Positions 43,540-52,429 of a stretch of DNA of 64,000 bases are shown one piece after another. This DNA is from Polyangiaceae bacterium (GTDB taxonomy: Bacteria; Myxococcota_A; Polyangia; Polyangiales; Polyangiaceae), in the NCBI GenBank assembly GCA_015075635.1, contig JABTUA010000002.1, positions 744,001 through 808,000 on the forward strand. The letters run 5' to 3'. Below the pieces are notes generated by a model, which was not told where the DNA came from, made no database searches, and was given only the letters and a program-made list of their open reading frames with translations. Position 1 is the stretch's first letter; every line of letters begins with the position of its first letter. The translations under genes were made by a program, and so were the position numbers.

Positions 43540-46500
43540 TCAGCTCGCCGCGAGCTGCTTTCGCCGTGAGCCGACGTAGACCTCGCCGGTCGTGCCGTGG
43601 ATGCTCACCACGTCCCCCTTCTTGATGCGGTGGAGCACGTTGCCCTGAGCATCGCGGATCAGGGCCTCGTGCCGGTCCCCGAAGACGCTCAGGTTCTGAC
43701 CGCTGACCACGCCCGAGTAGTCACGATCGAGCCCGTTGCACGCGACGGCCGCGTGCGAGGTCGAGCCGCCGCGAGCGGTGAGCAGCCCACCCGCGGAGAT
43801 GATCAGCGGGATGTCGTCTGGCGTCGGGTTCTCGATGATCAGCAACAACCCGTCCACGTCGTCGCGCTGACTGAGATCGACCTTGGACAACTCGGCGAGA
43901 TCGGCGTCGTCGAACACCGCCAGCCCGCGGAAGCCGCCGCCGCGCACTCCGAGGCCGCGCGTGGCGGGCTCGCCGGGCTCCAGAAAGCGGTCCGTCGCCT
44001 GGTCGATGCGCGCCTCCGCACGTCGCGTCTGCAACACGCTCAGCACGCCCCGCTCCACCGTGAACTCGATCTCCTGGTCGGTGCCCATGAAGCGCCGGAT
44101 CTTCGCTACCGCGTGCTTGAGCCGCGTCTCGAGCATGGGCATCAAGGTCTCCAGCTCGCCGATCGGGCGGAACGAGTCGGCGAAGGTGACGCCGCTCACC
44201 AGATCGTCCCCGGCGGCCGAGAACTTGACCTCGCCGTCGAACGCCCGCACGCCGGCGCTCGTCGGGAACGTCCGGGTGATGACACCGGTCAGAGAGGCGC
44301 GCGTCTCGTCCATTCCCGGCTCGATGCTGTCGTTGACGCTGTTCCCGAACGCCATCTCTTGCACGATGACGGCCGTGCTCCAGCTGTGGCAAAGGCCCTT
44401 GATCTCGCGGAAGCGGCTCGCCGTGTCCGCGTCCCAGCAGGCGTAGACGGCGTTCACCGCGCAAACCAGCTGTGAGAACGGGTCGGCCAGCGCCGCGTCG
44501 AGCTCTCTGCCGTAGCCGGCTTCGCGCAGCCGGCGCTTGGACTCGTCGGCGACCTCCTTCATCGCCTCCCAGGGCAGCTCGTGCTTGTAGCGCACGCCGT
44601 GGCGCTGCTTGGCCTTCTCGACCAGATCGTGTTGCTCGAGGTCCACGCCCCAGACCGCGCCGGAATACGATGCCAGGAAGCGCCGGTACGAGTCGTAGGC
44701 TCGCCAGGGACCGTCCGCGGCGAGCTTCTCGGCGATGGCGTCGTTCATGCCGACGAACACCACGGTGGAGAGGATGCCGGGCATGCTGAAGACCGAGCCA
44801 CCGCGCACCGCGAGCACCATCGGGCTCTCTTCCACCACGCCGAAGCGCTTCTCGACGCCGTCGCGCCGACTGACGTCACGCTCGAGAATGGCCAAGTGCT
44901 CGGCGAGCTCGCGGCGCAACCGCGCCGGATCGCGCCGCTGGAGGCCTGCTCGGCCGTAGCTCGTGGGCAAGACGAAGCCGTCGCGGGTCGGGACGTTCAG
45001 GTAGCTGATGTAGCAGAGCCCGCTCCCCTTGCCGCCGTAACGCTCCCGCAGGCTGCGTGTCCCGCTCTCGTCTCGCACCCATTCGGCGATCGCTGCACGG
45101 TGCGAGATGTGGAGCACCGGGTCGGTGACTCGTGCGAGGTCCAGCTCGGGCCGCGGCTTGCGCAGCGGCTCCCCCCGGGCGAGCCGCGCGCGCACGAACG
45201 TCGCGGCGAAGTCCGAGAAGCTCACCATGCAGTTGAGGTCGTGCATGTAGCGCTGGATGTTGGCGAGGATCTGCCGCAGGTCGCCGGGCTGCAGCCCGAG
45301 GCGCTCCTGCATCTTCTCGTACGGCATGGTCACCCGCTGGCGCACCCGGTGGTAGACGCGCTCGATGTTCTCGAGCACGTTCAAGAGCTCCTCGTCGCTG
45401 CGCATCGGATCGGCGAGCATCACGCCGAAGTCGTTCAGCTCACGCGAGAACAACCCGTCGAAGCGCAGGTTCGTCGCGCACATCCGGATGATCTCGACGC
45501 ACTGAGCGAGGTCGACCCCGTGCTCGTGATAACTCGTGGCCACGTGCCGGAGCGCGAGGTAGCCCATCTCTTCGAGCAGTCCCTCGAGCTGACAGAGGTA
45601 GTAGCGCTGCTCGTCGAAGGCCGCGTCTTGAATCAGCTTCACGATCAGCGCGCGTGCCGTGCGCGTCTTGTCGAACGCCTCGAAGAAGCGCTCGGCCTCG
45701 TGCGCCTCCAGCGTCTGCGCAAGGGCGTTGAACAGCTCGTCCTGGTGGGCGGCGCGGATCTCGCGCACGAAGGCCTCCACGCCTTCGCGCAGCGCGCGCT
45801 CGGTGGACTCGCGGTCGAAGCCGGCCTCGTCGGGCTTCTGCTGCGCGGCCTCGGCGATGCGCGTTCTCAGCTCTCCGCCAAGGCCTTCGGGCCACCAGAA
45901 GCTCTGGGTCTTGCCCTCCAGAATGCGCAGGTGATGGTAGTAGACCCAGCGGTTCTTCTCGATCAGACCCTTCTCGACGATGGTCTCGAGCTCCTGTTCG
46001 ATCGAGCTCCCGAACTCGCAGCGGGTGAGCACCTCGGCATAAGATTCCTGCCACTCCTCGATCCGCTTGACGATCTGCGAGGTGCCGAGCAAGCGCTGCA
46101 GGTCGTCGACCACGCGTTCCAAGATCTCGAGCGGCTCGCCCTTGCCGCGGGCGTCGTGGTCGGCCTTGCTCGGCTCCCCGAAGCCGAGGTTCGCCAGGCC
46201 CGCGCTGTCGCCGGTCTGGAGAAACTCACGGTAGGCGAGCGCGATCTGCAGCGTGCGCTTCCCGAGCGCGTGGTGGCACGTCCGCCTGAGCTCGTTCACC
46301 ACCGCGCTACCGGGCACCCGGATCTCGGCCAGCTCGATGGTGTCGTTCCACAGCCGGTCGATCACGTTCGGCTTTCCCACCAGGCTCGACAGATTGCGCA
46401 CGACGAGGCGAGACAGGAGCAACAGCCGGCGGCGCAGGGGGCCGTTCAGGAAGCGGGTCAGCTGCGCCGTGAGGGCTCGGATCTCGGGCTGCAGGTTCTT

Positions 46501-49500
46501 GGCCCCCAGCAGGTCCTTGACGGACAGGTGGCTGAGCCGCGCCGCGAGCGCCCTGAGCCAGAACACCGCATGATTTCGGTTGGTCGTGGCGTTGACCTTC
46601 TCGAGCAGAGCCGCGACGTCCCGGATGCGGACGATGGGAAGCAGCGGTGTCTCTTCGGGGCGGACCAAGTAGAGCAGGGACTCGAGGTCGATCGGCTCGC
46701 CGCTCGCGCCGGCGACGCGCAGCACCAGGGCGTCCGTGAAGATCGTGCCGGGGGCGAAGCGCCTCTCGACGAGCACCGAGCTCTGCTCGGCCGCGGCGCG
46801 ATGCAAGCTCAGCTCGTTGTCGATCAGGTATGGGATCAGCAGCTGCTCGCCGCTCCTGAACACCCGGTTGTTCACGATGCCGAAAGGACGCTCCGGTCGG
46901 GCGAGGCGTGACTTGGCCGCGAGGTAGCCGCGGAGCGCGGCCTGAAGGTCGGGCTTTTCACCGAGCAGCGTCGAGGCCAACGCGCGGTCGAGCTCCGCCA
47001 GGACGGCGGCGTCCGGGCTCGGCGCTCCGGCGCTGGCCGGCGGCTCCGATTCTGCTGACTCCGGCTCCACCTGCTCGGTCGGCGCGAGCGCGCGCGCCGG
47101 CGAGTACGCGTCCCGCAGCGCGCGGAAGTAGTCCTTTGCGAAAGCGACGTCGGGGCCGTCGCCTTCGCCCCGCGCGAGCTCGCCGAGCGCGTGCTCTGCG
47201 AGCGCTGCCGGCGGCTCGGTCACGTGCTCGCGGATCCAGCGCACCACGCCGGCGGCTCCGACCATGCGATCACCGGCGGGTTGCTCCTTCCCGAGACGTT
47301 CGAAGAATCGACGCGTGAAGCCGAAGTCCCCCTCGGCGAGCTTGCGCGTGGCGTCGAACGCGAGCGACTCGTAGCGAGCGGTCGCGTCGCCGGGGATGCG
47401 CTCGAGTGACGCTTCCCGTCGAGCGTAGGCGGCGACGTAGCGGTAGACGCCCTTTGGCCCGAACGCCTCGAGCTGGTCGGCGTCATAGAGGAGCTGCGCC
47501 TCGAGCCCCGCCTGCTTGCGCCGCTCGACTCCCGCCGAGCTTCGATCTTCGTGCAGCACGATGGCATCGGCCACGCGCTCGACCTCTCTCTCGCCGAACC
47601 CCCGGAGCTCGGGCAGCAGCGCCCGCGCGCGCTCCGCTCCTTCGGCTCCGTGAGGGGCCTTCTCCGCGGCGACATCGTGCAGGCCAATCGCAGCCGCCAG
47701 CACGCGCCAGTCCACCTCTTGCTCCACACCGAGCGCGGCGACCAGGCGCTCTGCTCGGCCGAGGAGGTCCTTGGCGTGTACGAGGCCGTGATGAGCGTCG
47801 TTGCGGTAGCCCGCTCCGAGACGCTCGGCGATCGAGTCGAGCACCTCCGCCGCGACGGCCGGCGACGCGCTCGTCGCGGCCAGCTCCGGCGCCCGCTGGG
47901 CCGGGACCGGGAGCAGCTCCGGCACGAGCTCCGGCTCCGGCTCCGGCTTCGGTCGGGCTCTGCGCGGAGGACGTGGCGGCTGGGCGCTCGGCGCCACCAG
48001 CTGGGGCTCGGCGCCCGGCGCGAGATAGATGCCGGTGAGCTCGCGCAGCACGTCGTGCAGCGGCTTGCCTTCGCGCTCGAGCAGACCCGTCACCTCGCGC
48101 AGCGCTGCGACGTAATCTTCGAAGCGGCTGCCGGCGATCTCCACACCGTGGAGCGCGGCGAGCCGGTCCACGATGGACATCATCTCCTCCCGCAACAGCT
48201 CGTAGAGCTCCTTGCCCTGCACGCGAGCGATGGCGCGCCCCAGCGCCAGCGACACGCTCAACATGGCGTTCATGCCGATGTTCTGCTTGCGCTGCATCAC
48301 GCGAATACGGTCTACCAGCGCGGCATCTTCGGCGATTTTGCCGCGACGGGTGGCGGTTCGGAGCTCGAGGCCGAGCAGCGCGCGGTCGAGGTCGAGCAGG
48401 CCGAGCTCCGCCACGTTCTTGCCCTCGAACCACGGCGCCAAGATCCGGGTCACGTTGTCCACGGCTCCGAGACAACCCTTGCCTCCGTAGCGCTGCGCGC
48501 GAAGGTAGAGCTCGGTGAGATCGTCGTCGCCCTCGGCGCGGATGCGGGCCTCGTCCAGGCCCTTCTTGAACGCGTGGACGCCGAGCTCCACGTCCTTGAA
48601 CAGCGAGGGGAAGCGGTCGACCACCTCCTTGTGCTCGGCATACTCGACGGCGGAGTCGACCAGGTGGATGGCCTCGCCGGTCCCGGCCGACGTCCCGAGC
48701 GGCGTCGCGCCCCTGAAACGCAGCGAGACGCTGCCCGCGGGCAGCCAGATCTCTGCCGTGCTGCCCACCGTGGGAATGCCCGCGTTCGTCGGCTCCTCGT
48801 AGCCCCGGATCTTCCGCACCAGCGCCTGATCGCCCTCGGCGAGCCCCTGGCTGTCGAGCGACTCGTCGAGCTTCAGCAGCAGCTCGGACACGGCCTGGTA
48901 CTTCACCAGCCGCTCGGTGTTGGCGCCGCCGCCGGCCTTGAGCCCGAGCGAGTTGGCCGCGAGCGCGATGTGCGCCTCCATGTCGTCGTTGGGGCTCTTC
49001 GAACGGTGCGACACCACCAGCTCGAGGCCCTTGCCCAGCGCCACCAGCATCGCCAGCAAGGTCTCGTAGAGGGACCCAATCTGGTTGGCCTTGATCAGGG
49101 CGCAGTTGATCAGTCCCTGATCGGCGGCCTGCTCGATGGTCTTGTCGTTGGTGGTGACCAGGTCGTCGCCGATGATGAACACGCTCTTGCCGAGCTTCTC
49201 TTCGAGCAGGCGCCAGCCCTCGTGGTCGTTCTCGGAGAAGCCGTCTTCGATGGACAGAAGCGGGATCTCGTACTTCTCGATCGCCTGGGTGTACACCTCG
49301 AGCACGCCGTCGCGATCGAGCACCGTCTTGGCCTTGTCGCGCCAGAACAGGTACATGCCCACCGCGTCCGGGACGTTGTGCTCGTCCCGATACGCCAGCT
49401 CGAGCTCGCTCAGCGCCGGATCGAGCGCGATGGCCACGTCCACACCCGGACGGCAACCGCAGTCGGCGATGGCGCGCTTCATCATCGACCAGAGGCGCAC

Positions 49501-50535
49501 CTCGGGCAGCGGATAGTCCCCCTTCTCGATGTAGGGAGCGAGCCCGCCCTCCAGGCCGATGCCCATCACGCGGCAGCCCTCTTCCTTCTCGATGATCTCC
49601 TTGAGCCGGTTCTGCAGCCGGACCGTCAGCTCCTGCGCCTCCTGATAGCTCGTGGCCGAGAGGATCAGGAACATCGCCTCCTGCATGCTCACGTTCGACT
49701 CGGGGTACTCCTTCTCGGTGTGGCGGCCGCCCATCCCGCAGTTGCGGAACTGCCAGGGAGCGGAGACGGCGCCGAGGCGCGGGTGAGTTCCCGTCTGCAT
49801 CCGGGTCCCGAGCATGCGGCGCTTGAGCTCCGGCGCCTGCGCCAGCCAGCCCGACAGCTCACCGACGGCCCTGGCCTTCTCCTCGGCCTGCCGCTCGCGG
49901 TCACGGAATGCTTTGTACTTGCCAGGGTCGGCCAGCTTGAAGTCGAGGAACGAGACCACACCAATGCCCAGGAGCAGGCGGCCCAGGTAGATGGGCACGG
50001 TGTGATCGCCGGTCAGGCCGACCGCGAGCAGCGCGATGGCCGGCGGCAGCGTGAACAGCGCTGCATTCCGACTCGCTCGCGGACCCGCCGCAGAGACGGC
50101 CAGGTTGTAGGGAGCGTCCGGGTAGTAGTTCAGTCCCTCGCGCTTGATGCCCGGAGCCTTGCCGTAGGGAATCAGCAGCCCGAGCTTCACGTACCAGAAG
50201 AGCCGCGCGGCGAGCGGAGCTCGCAGCCGCTCCTGGACCTGCTCGAGCACGCTCTCGCTCAGCGCGTTGAGGCGCGCAGCCGTAGAGAAATGGCCGAGCT
50301 CGTGCCAGGCGATGCAGAAGTGGAACGTCACGTACGTGAACAGCGCCGAGACCAGCGTCTCTGGGCTCACGAAGATGAAGCCGAGGACCTGCCCCTTCAG
50401 GAGTGACTCGGCCGGGAGGGCCAGCACCGAAGAGATGAACGCGACGTGAAACGCCACGAGGATGTGGTTGGCGATGACCCAACCTTCCTGGAGAGCAGCG
50501 CCACCGCTCGGTCGCTGCCCGTGTGCTCGTTGCAT
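43540..50535 (-). CDS. Giant multidomain protein: M50-like membrane domain, circularly permuted enolase, HD domain and PPDK-like ATP-grasp/phosphohistidine module
   Basis: 2331 residues, start supported by GGAGG 5 bp upstream (50541-50545). Order: membrane helices with HELGH (His78, Glu79, His82; about 1-215); enolase barrel (262-556) placed BEFORE the enolase N-terminal domain (572-783); Pro/Glu-rich linker (840-890); HD domain (905-1035, HD at 953-954, His995, Asp1018); long helical part (1180-1820); and a PPDK-like ATP-grasp (1828-2180) with phosphohistidine swivel (His2261 in GGSTSH). Enolase residues are kept: H272, E286, E329, D372, E430, D457, K482, H510-R511-S512, K533; the lid PLGTSAGTGEA (612-622) resembles the canonical Ser loop. 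The PEP/pyruvate barrel of PPDK is missing. A link between enolase-made PEP and the swivel is a guess. Confidence 0.93.
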   Translation of the reverse strand: MQRAHGQRPSGGAALQEGWVIANHILVAFHVAFISSVLALPAESLLKGQVLGFIFVSPETLVSALFTYVTFHFCIAWHELGHFSTAARLNALSESVLEQVQERLRAPLAARLFWYVKLGLLIPYGKAPGIKREGLNYYPDAPYNLAVSAAGPRASRNAALFTLPPAIALLAVGLTGDHTVPIYLGRLLLGIGVVSFLDFKLADPGKYKAFRDRERQAEEKARAVGELSGWLAQAPELKRRMLGTRMQTGTHPRLGAVSAPWQFRNCGMGGRHTEKEYPESNVSMQEAMFLILSATSYQEAQELTVRLQNRLKEIIEKEEGCRVMGIGLEGGLAPYIEKGDYPLPEVRLWSMMKRAIADCGCRPGVDVAIALDPALSELELAYRDEHNVPDAVGMYLFWRDKAKTVLDRDGVLEVYTQAIEKYEIPLLSIEDGFSENDHEGWRLLEEKLGKSVFIIGDDLVTTNDKTIEQAADQGLINCALIKANQIGSLYETLLAMLVALGKGLELVVSHRSKSPNDDMEAHIALAANSLGLKAGGGANTERLVKYQAVSELLLKLDESLDSQGLAEGDQALVRKIRGYEEPTNAGIPTVGSTAEIWLPAGSVSLRFRGATPLGTSAGTGEAIHLVDSAVEYAEHKEVVDRFPSLFKDVELGVHAFKKGLDEARIRAEGDDDLTELYLRAQRYGGKGCLGAVDNVTRILAPWFEGKNVAELGLLDLDRALLGLELRTATRRGKIAEDAALVDRIRVMQRKQNIGMNAMLSVSLALGRAIARVQGKELYELLREEMMSIVDRLAALHGVEIAGSRFEDYVAALREVTGLLEREGKPLHDVLRELTGIYLAPGAEPQLVAPSAQPPRPPRRARPKPEPEPELVPELLPVPAQRAPELAATSASPAVAAEVLDSIAERLGAGYRNDAHHGLVHAKDLLGRAERLVAALGVEQEVDWRVLAAAIGLHDVAAEKAPHGAEGAERARALLPELRGFGEREVERVADAIVLHEDRSSAGVERRKQAGLEAQLLYDADQLEAFGPKGVYRYVAAYARREASLERIPGDATARYESLAFDATRKLAEGDFGFTRRFFERLGKEQPAGDRMVGAAGVVRWIREHVTEPPAALAEHALGELARGEGDGPDVAFAKDYFRALRDAYSPARALAPTEQVEPESAESEPPASAGAPSPDAAVLAELDRALASTLLGEKPDLQAALRGYLAAKSRLARPERPFGIVNNRVFRSGEQLLIPYLIDNELSLHRAAAEQSSVLVERRFAPGTIFTDALVLRVAGASGEPIDLESLLYLVRPEETPLLPIVRIRDVAALLEKVNATTNRNHAVFWLRALAARLSHLSVKDLLGAKNLQPEIRALTAQLTRFLNGPLRRRLLLLSRLVVRNLSSLVGKPNVIDRLWNDTIELAEIRVPGSAVVNELRRTCHHALGKRTLQIALAYREFLQTGDSAGLANLGFGEPSKADHDARGKGEPLEILERVVDDLQRLLGTSQIVKRIEEWQESYAEVLTRCEFGSSIEQELETIVEKGLIEKNRWVYYHHLRILEGKTQSFWWPEGLGGELRTRIAEAAQQKPDEAGFDRESTERALREGVEAFVREIRAAHQDELFNALAQTLEAHEAERFFEAFDKTRTARALIVKLIQDAAFDEQRYYLCQLEGLLEEMGYLALRHVATSYHEHGVDLAQCVEIIRMCATNLRFDGLFSRELNDFGVMLADPMRSDEELLNVLENIERVYHRVRQRVTMPYEKMQERLGLQPGDLRQILANIQRYMHDLNCMVSFSDFAATFVRARLARGEPLRKPRPELDLARVTDPVLHISHRAAIAEWVRDESGTRSLRERYGGKGSGLCYISYLNVPTRDGFVLPTSYGRAGLQRRDPARLRRELAEHLAILERDVSRRDGVEKRFGVVEESPMVLAVRGGSVFSMPGILSTVVFVGMNDAIAEKLAADGPWRAYDSYRRFLASYSGAVWGVDLEQHDLVEKAKQRHGVRYKHELPWEAMKEVADESKRRLREAGYGRELDAALADPFSQLVCAVNAVYACWDADTASRFREIKGLCHSWSTAVIVQEMAFGNSVNDSIEPGMDETRASLTGVITRTFPTSAGVRAFDGEVKFSAAGDDLVSGVTFADSFRPIGELETLMPMLETRLKHAVAKIRRFMGTDQEIEFTVERGVLSVLQTRRAEARIDQATDRFLEPGEPATRGLGVRGGGFRGLAVFDDADLAELSKVDLSQRDDVDGLLLIIENPTPDDIPLIISAGGLLTARGGSTSHAAVACNGLDRDYSGVVSGQNLSVFGDRHEALIRDAQGNVLHRIKKGDVVSIHGTTGEVYVGSRRKQLAAS

Positions 50536-50540
50536 GGCAT

Positions 50541-50545
50541 CCTCC
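50541..50545 (-). promoter_or_regulatory. Ribosome binding site of the giant gene
   Basis: GGAGG on the minus strand lies five bases before the ATG at 50535, a strong placement that supports this start for the 2331-residue protein. Confidence 0.6.
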
Positions 50546-50714
50546 TTCGGGTCGGGGATGTGCCGATCCGGAGCGTACCGAAAGCAGTCGGCAGCACGTT
50601 GATCGATCGCAACAACGACGAAGCGCGTCCGTCCTCGAGTGCGCGCGACTTGCGCCCAGCGAGCTCGCTCACCCCCGGAGACGCACTGAATGCGCGTCTC
50701 GAGCTGGTCTTCAC

Positions 50715-51149
50715 TCAGATCTTGGCGCAGCTGTCACCGGGGACCCCGCCAGCGGTCACGGGAACGCACTGCTCCCCGCTCGCGCAGTCGTCCTTGGTGT
50801 GACAGCGACGTGCGACCCCGGTTTCGCAGGCATCCGTGCTCGCGCAGGCAAACCCAGTCGTCAGGGTGCCGCAGCACGGATTGCCGGCGCAGTCTTCCGG
50901 GCCGTCGCAGGCGAACCCCGGGTCGCTGCCGCAGCTCTGCGCGCAGCTGGCGGCACCGCTGAGCGGGACGCAGCAGCTCTGTCCCGCGGCGCAGACGGCA
51001 CCGCCCGCGCACTCCGCTCCGGCTTGTCCGGACGAGCCGCTGCTGCCGCCGCTGCCGGAGCCCCCGTCATCGTCGCCGTCGCCGCAGCCACCCGCGCCGC
51101 AAGCGAGACCCAGCGCACCCACCCACCACCATCGAGCGAGATTCGACAT
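50715..51149 (-). CDS. Cys-rich lipoprotein with Gly/Ser spacer
   Basis: 144 residues from ATG 51149. The lipobox is within GLACGAGGC (either Cys may be lipidated). A Gly/Ser spacer (residues 25-42) precedes a region with about 16 cysteines, including AGQSCCVPL, CDGPEDCAGNPCCG and CHTKDDCASGEQC. The module CDGPEDC is shared with the lipoprotein at 11751. Probably a disulfide-bonded surface domain of unknown ligand. It is 179 bp upstream of the giant gene on the same strand and could be a separate unit. Confidence 0.72.
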   Translation of the reverse strand: MSNLARWWWVGALGLACGAGGCGDGDDDGGSGSGGSSGSSGQAGAECAGGAVCAAGQSCCVPLSGAASCAQSCGSDPGFACDGPEDCAGNPCCGTLTTGFACASTDACETGVARRCHTKDDCASGEQCVPVTAGGVPGDSCAKI

Positions 51150-51565
51150 GGTCGCGCGACCAGCAAGGTGCGCGCCAAGTGGGAAAGGTCGCACGGCGAG
51201 CGACGACTCCGCTCCGACCCTGACGGCGCTGTCAGCGCTGTGCCCCGACGACCACACCGGCGAGGCGGAGCCCACCCCGGTGCAGGGGGAGCCACGCTGC
51301 GCGTGATCGGGTCAATGCCCATGGCCTGGTCGGTGCGCTTTCCGCTATGTTGCTCCGATGAGCCTCTCCGTCGCGCTGTTGCAGGTGATCGAGAAGCGTG
51401 GCGGCGCGTCGGAAGCCGACAAGAAGCTCGTGCGGATGCTCGCCGGACTCGGCAGCGCAGAGTGAGCCCCCTCGGACTTGCAGCAAGGCGGTGAGTATCG
51501 GTTGCAGCGCGGGGCGGGCCGCTGGCGGTTCCATCCGATCCGCGCCCCTCACCCGTTGAAGGGGC
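51150..51565. other. 416-bp interval with one uncertain short ORF
   Basis: Between the Cys-rich lipoprotein start and the hydrolase start no gene of normal size can be supported. Divergent promoters are expected at the ends. The only candidate is the 35-codon ORF at 51358-51465. The longest other readings are antisense shadows of the lipoprotein gene. Confidence 0.5.
51358..51465 (+). CDS. Possible 35-residue small protein
   Basis: ATG to TGA gives 35 residues: MSLSVALLQVIEKRGG followed by ASEADKKLVRMLAGLGSAE. It looks like one amphipathic helix. There is no strong ribosome site and no homology I recognise. It is reported because it begins and ends cleanly inside a long intergenic gap; it may equally be noncoding. 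Confidence 0.25.
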   Translation: MSLSVALLQVIEKRGGASEADKKLVRMLAGLGSAE

Positions 51566-52429
51566 ATGGGAAGCTCGGTCATCCGCAGCGACGCCGAGCG
51601 CGGCCCCTCACAGGCGCTGGCTCTCAGGCTCGCCGCCCCGTCCCTGGCCTACGACAGTTACGGCGCGTCTGGCCCGACGGTCGTATTGCTCCACGGCATT
51701 CCTGGCTCACGCAGGACGTTCGCGGAGGTCGGTGGACGGTTGGGGGAGACCTGTCGAGTCGTCGTGCCCGATCTCCTCGGCTTCGGCGGCTCGCCCGACG
51801 CGCCCGCGCACTACCACGCAGCCGAGCACGCGGACGTCGTAGTGCAGTTCCTCGAGCAGCTCGGCATCGAGAAGCTTCACCTCGTGGGCTTCGACTTCGG
51901 AGGTCCCACGGCCATCCGCGTCGCAAGCCGACTGGGCAGCCGCATCCAATCGCTCACGGTCGCCGCGACCAACATGTTCCCCGACACGCCCATCCCGCCG
52001 CCTCTTCGAATCGCGAGGGTCCCTGTCTTGGGCTCGCTGTTCTTCCGACTCGCGTTCGGCACACTCGGGCTGATGGCGATGTGGCTCGTCGCTGTGGCCG
52101 ACCGAGCAGCGTTTCCCTTCAGGCGGTATCGGCTCGCTCTCGAGGGTCGCGGCGTTCGCTCGACGCGCCGAATCTTCCTCGGCAGCATGCGAGACCTTCC
52201 TGGGCTCTACGCCGAGGTCGAGCGCATCGGCAGGACGCTCGAGATTCCGTCGCTCGTCCTCTGGGGCGACCGAGACCCATTCTTCCCAACGGCCGTCGGC
52301 GAGCGCACTGCGGAGGCTCTCGGCGCCGAGCTTCGCGTACTGACGGGGTGCGGGCACTTCGTCCCCGAGGAGCGCCCTGCGGAGACCGCGGACGCCATCG
52401 CGGCTCTGGTCGCGCGGAGCGGCGCGTGA
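51566..52429 (+). CDS. Alpha/beta-hydrolase with Asp nucleophile
   Basis: 287 residues. The oxyanion region VVLLHGIPGS, the nucleophile elbow GFDFGG with Asp110, and the catalytic His in GCGHFVPEE place it with epoxide hydrolases/haloalkane dehalogenases rather than serine esterases. The probable acid is in WGDRDPFF. Substrate is unknown. The downstream haloalkane-dehalogenase-like gene starts on its stop codon (GTGA at 52426-52429), so the two are coupled and may act on one compound. Confidence 0.83.
   Translation: MGSSVIRSDAERGPSQALALRLAAPSLAYDSYGASGPTVVLLHGIPGSRRTFAEVGGRLGETCRVVVPDLLGFGGSPDAPAHYHAAEHADVVVQFLEQLGIEKLHLVGFDFGGPTAIRVASRLGSRIQSLTVAATNMFPDTPIPPPLRIARVPVLGSLFFRLAFGTLGLMAMWLVAVADRAAFPFRRYRLALEGRGVRSTRRIFLGSMRDLPGLYAEVERIGRTLEIPSLVLWGDRDPFFPTAVGERTAEALGAELRVLTGCGHFVPEERPAETADAIAALVARSGA

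Noticed and set aside
47551-50406. Long open frame on the plus strand across the giant gene
   Set aside because: It is opposite a strongly supported 2331-residue gene, contains no recognisable domain and has the Arg/Ala/Gly-biased composition produced by antisense reading in high-GC DNA.
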